Part shown: positions 63,497 to 64,000 of the stretch, one piece after another
Layout of the letters: every line of letters starts with the position of its first letter
Position numbering within the stretch: position 1 is the first letter of the stretch
Assembly: GCF_030124325.1 (NCBI RefSeq)
Contig: NZ_JASKLR010000022.1
Coordinates: 1-64,000, forward strand
DNA: 64,000 nucleotides
Reading direction: 5' to 3'
Origin: Sinorhizobium sp. 8-89
Lineage (GTDB): Bacteria; Pseudomonadota; Alphaproteobacteria; Rhizobiales; Rhizobiaceae
Notes under the pieces: generated by a model
Told to the model about the DNA's origin: nothing
Database searches by the model: none
The model's input: the letters and a program-made list of their open reading frames with translations, nothing else
Position numbers and translations under genes: made by a program

Positions 63497-64000
63497 ATGA
63501 AGGATGCAGCCCAGCCTGACGTCATCGTCATCGGCGCCGGCGTTGTCGGCCTTTCCGCCGCAATCGCGGTCCAGGCGCGGGGGCTTTCGGTCACCGTGCT
63601 CGACCGGGAAGGCCCCGCTGCCGGAGCCTCGGCCGGCAATGCCGGGGCTTTCGCCTTCACCGACATCCTGCCGCTCGCCTCGCCCGGTATCCTCAAGAAG
63701 GCGCCGAGGTGGCTGCTCGATCCGCTCGGGCCGCTGACCGTTCCGCCCGCCTACGCCGCACAGATCGCACCGTGGATGTTCCGCTTCTGGCGCGCCTGCT
63801 CGCCGAAGCGGGTGGCGCATTCGACGGCAGCACAAACGGCGATGATGGACCTGTCAAAGGCGGAGCTGGAGCCCTTCCTCGCGGCGACCGGAACCTTGCC
63901 GATGCTGCGCAAAGAGGGCAATCTTCAGGTCTATGAAAGCGAGGCAGAGCTGAAGGCTTCGCTGCCCGGCTGGAAGGCGCGGGCGGAGCACGGCATCGAG
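63497..64000 (+). CDS. hypO: FAD-dependent D-amino acid/D-hydroxyproline dehydrogenase, N-terminal part (cut by window end)
   Basis: The first 168 codons of a DAO-family flavoprotein with the FAD motif VIVIGAGVVGLSAAIAV and the second conserved GASAGNAGAF typical of DadA-like dehydrogenases. It starts 7 bp after the ATPase gene, in the same operon. In hydroxyproline catabolism, HypO oxidises cis-4-hydroxy-D-proline to delta1-pyrroline-4-hydroxy-2-carboxylate, the substrate of the DapA-family enzyme encoded upstream. The rest lies outside the window. Confidence 0.82.
   Translation, partial: MKDAAQPDVIVIGAGVVGLSAAIAVQARGLSVTVLDREGPAAGASAGNAGAFAFTDILPLASPGILKKAPRWLLDPLGPLTVPPAYAAQIAPWMFRFWRACSPKRVAHSTAAQTAMMDLSKAELEPFLAATGTLPMLRKEGNLQVYESEAELKASLPGWKARAEHGIE

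Overview
The window is high-GC, gene-dense alphaproteobacterial DNA, most likely from a Rhizobiaceae member close to Sinorhizobium/Ensifer. The pointers are a rhizobial-type denitrification island, a hydroxyproline-catabolism cluster laid out much like the S. meliloti hyp genes, and rhizobial mosaic palindromic repeats in several intergenic gaps. No rRNA, tRNA, CRISPR array, intact insertion sequence or replication origin was seen. Species and replicon cannot be fixed from the sequence alone.

Layout. 1-7363: the end of a zinc-type alcohol dehydrogenase, a flavin monooxygenase with an N-terminal NTF2-like domain, and a tetR-MFP-RND efflux operon on the minus strand. 7500-37116: a denitrification and anaerobic-respiration island. 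It holds pseudoazurin, napEFDABC, the oxygen-independent ubiquinone genes ubiTUV with divergent ubiDX, nnrU plus a hemerythrin-like gene, norEF, norCBQD, hemN, an unusual DUF2249/membrane-protein/DUF59 operon, nnrS, nirK, nirV and a Crp/FNR regulator (nnrR-like). A serralysin-type metalloprotease (30623-32131) sits inside the island without obvious relation to it. No nos genes are present here, so N2O reduction, if any, is encoded elsewhere.

At least eleven TTG-N8-CAA boxes (FNR/FixK/NnrR type) lie in front of the pseudoazurin, ubi, hemerythrin/nnrU, norE, norC, hemN, DUF2249, nnrS and nirK units. This ties the genes into one low-oxygen/NO regulon, probably controlled by the Crp/FNR protein encoded at 36280-37116. 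nap is the exception: no such box is visible upstream of napE.

37189-42345: a methyltransferase divergent from an iron/heme-type ABC importer that has two tandem paralogous binding proteins and an Irr-like ICE motif upstream. 42524-46226: accessory genes (HNH nuclease, Rrf2 regulator, small secreted protein, VOC protein) and a decayed oxyR next to an intact katG (46313-48487). 48578-50815: chromate resistance chrBA. 51106-55026: DUF763 protein, a toxin-gene remnant, a DUF1127 protein and a secreted TPR protein. 55643-64000: a hydroxyproline-catabolism region, made of a GntR regulator, a DapA-family deaminase, a malate/lactate-dehydrogenase-family reductase (minus strand), an alpha-ketoglutarate semialdehyde dehydrogenase, a four-gene polar amino acid ABC importer and the start of a FAD oxidoreductase cut by the window edge.

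Together the central genes would take nitrate to nitrite (Nap), nitrite to NO (NirK) and NO to N2O (NorBC). Ubiquinone and heme made without oxygen (UbiTUV, HemN) would support this, and NnrS/NnrU/hemerythrin/DUF2249 proteins are likely involved in NO or metal-centre handling. The last group is the least understood part of the window.
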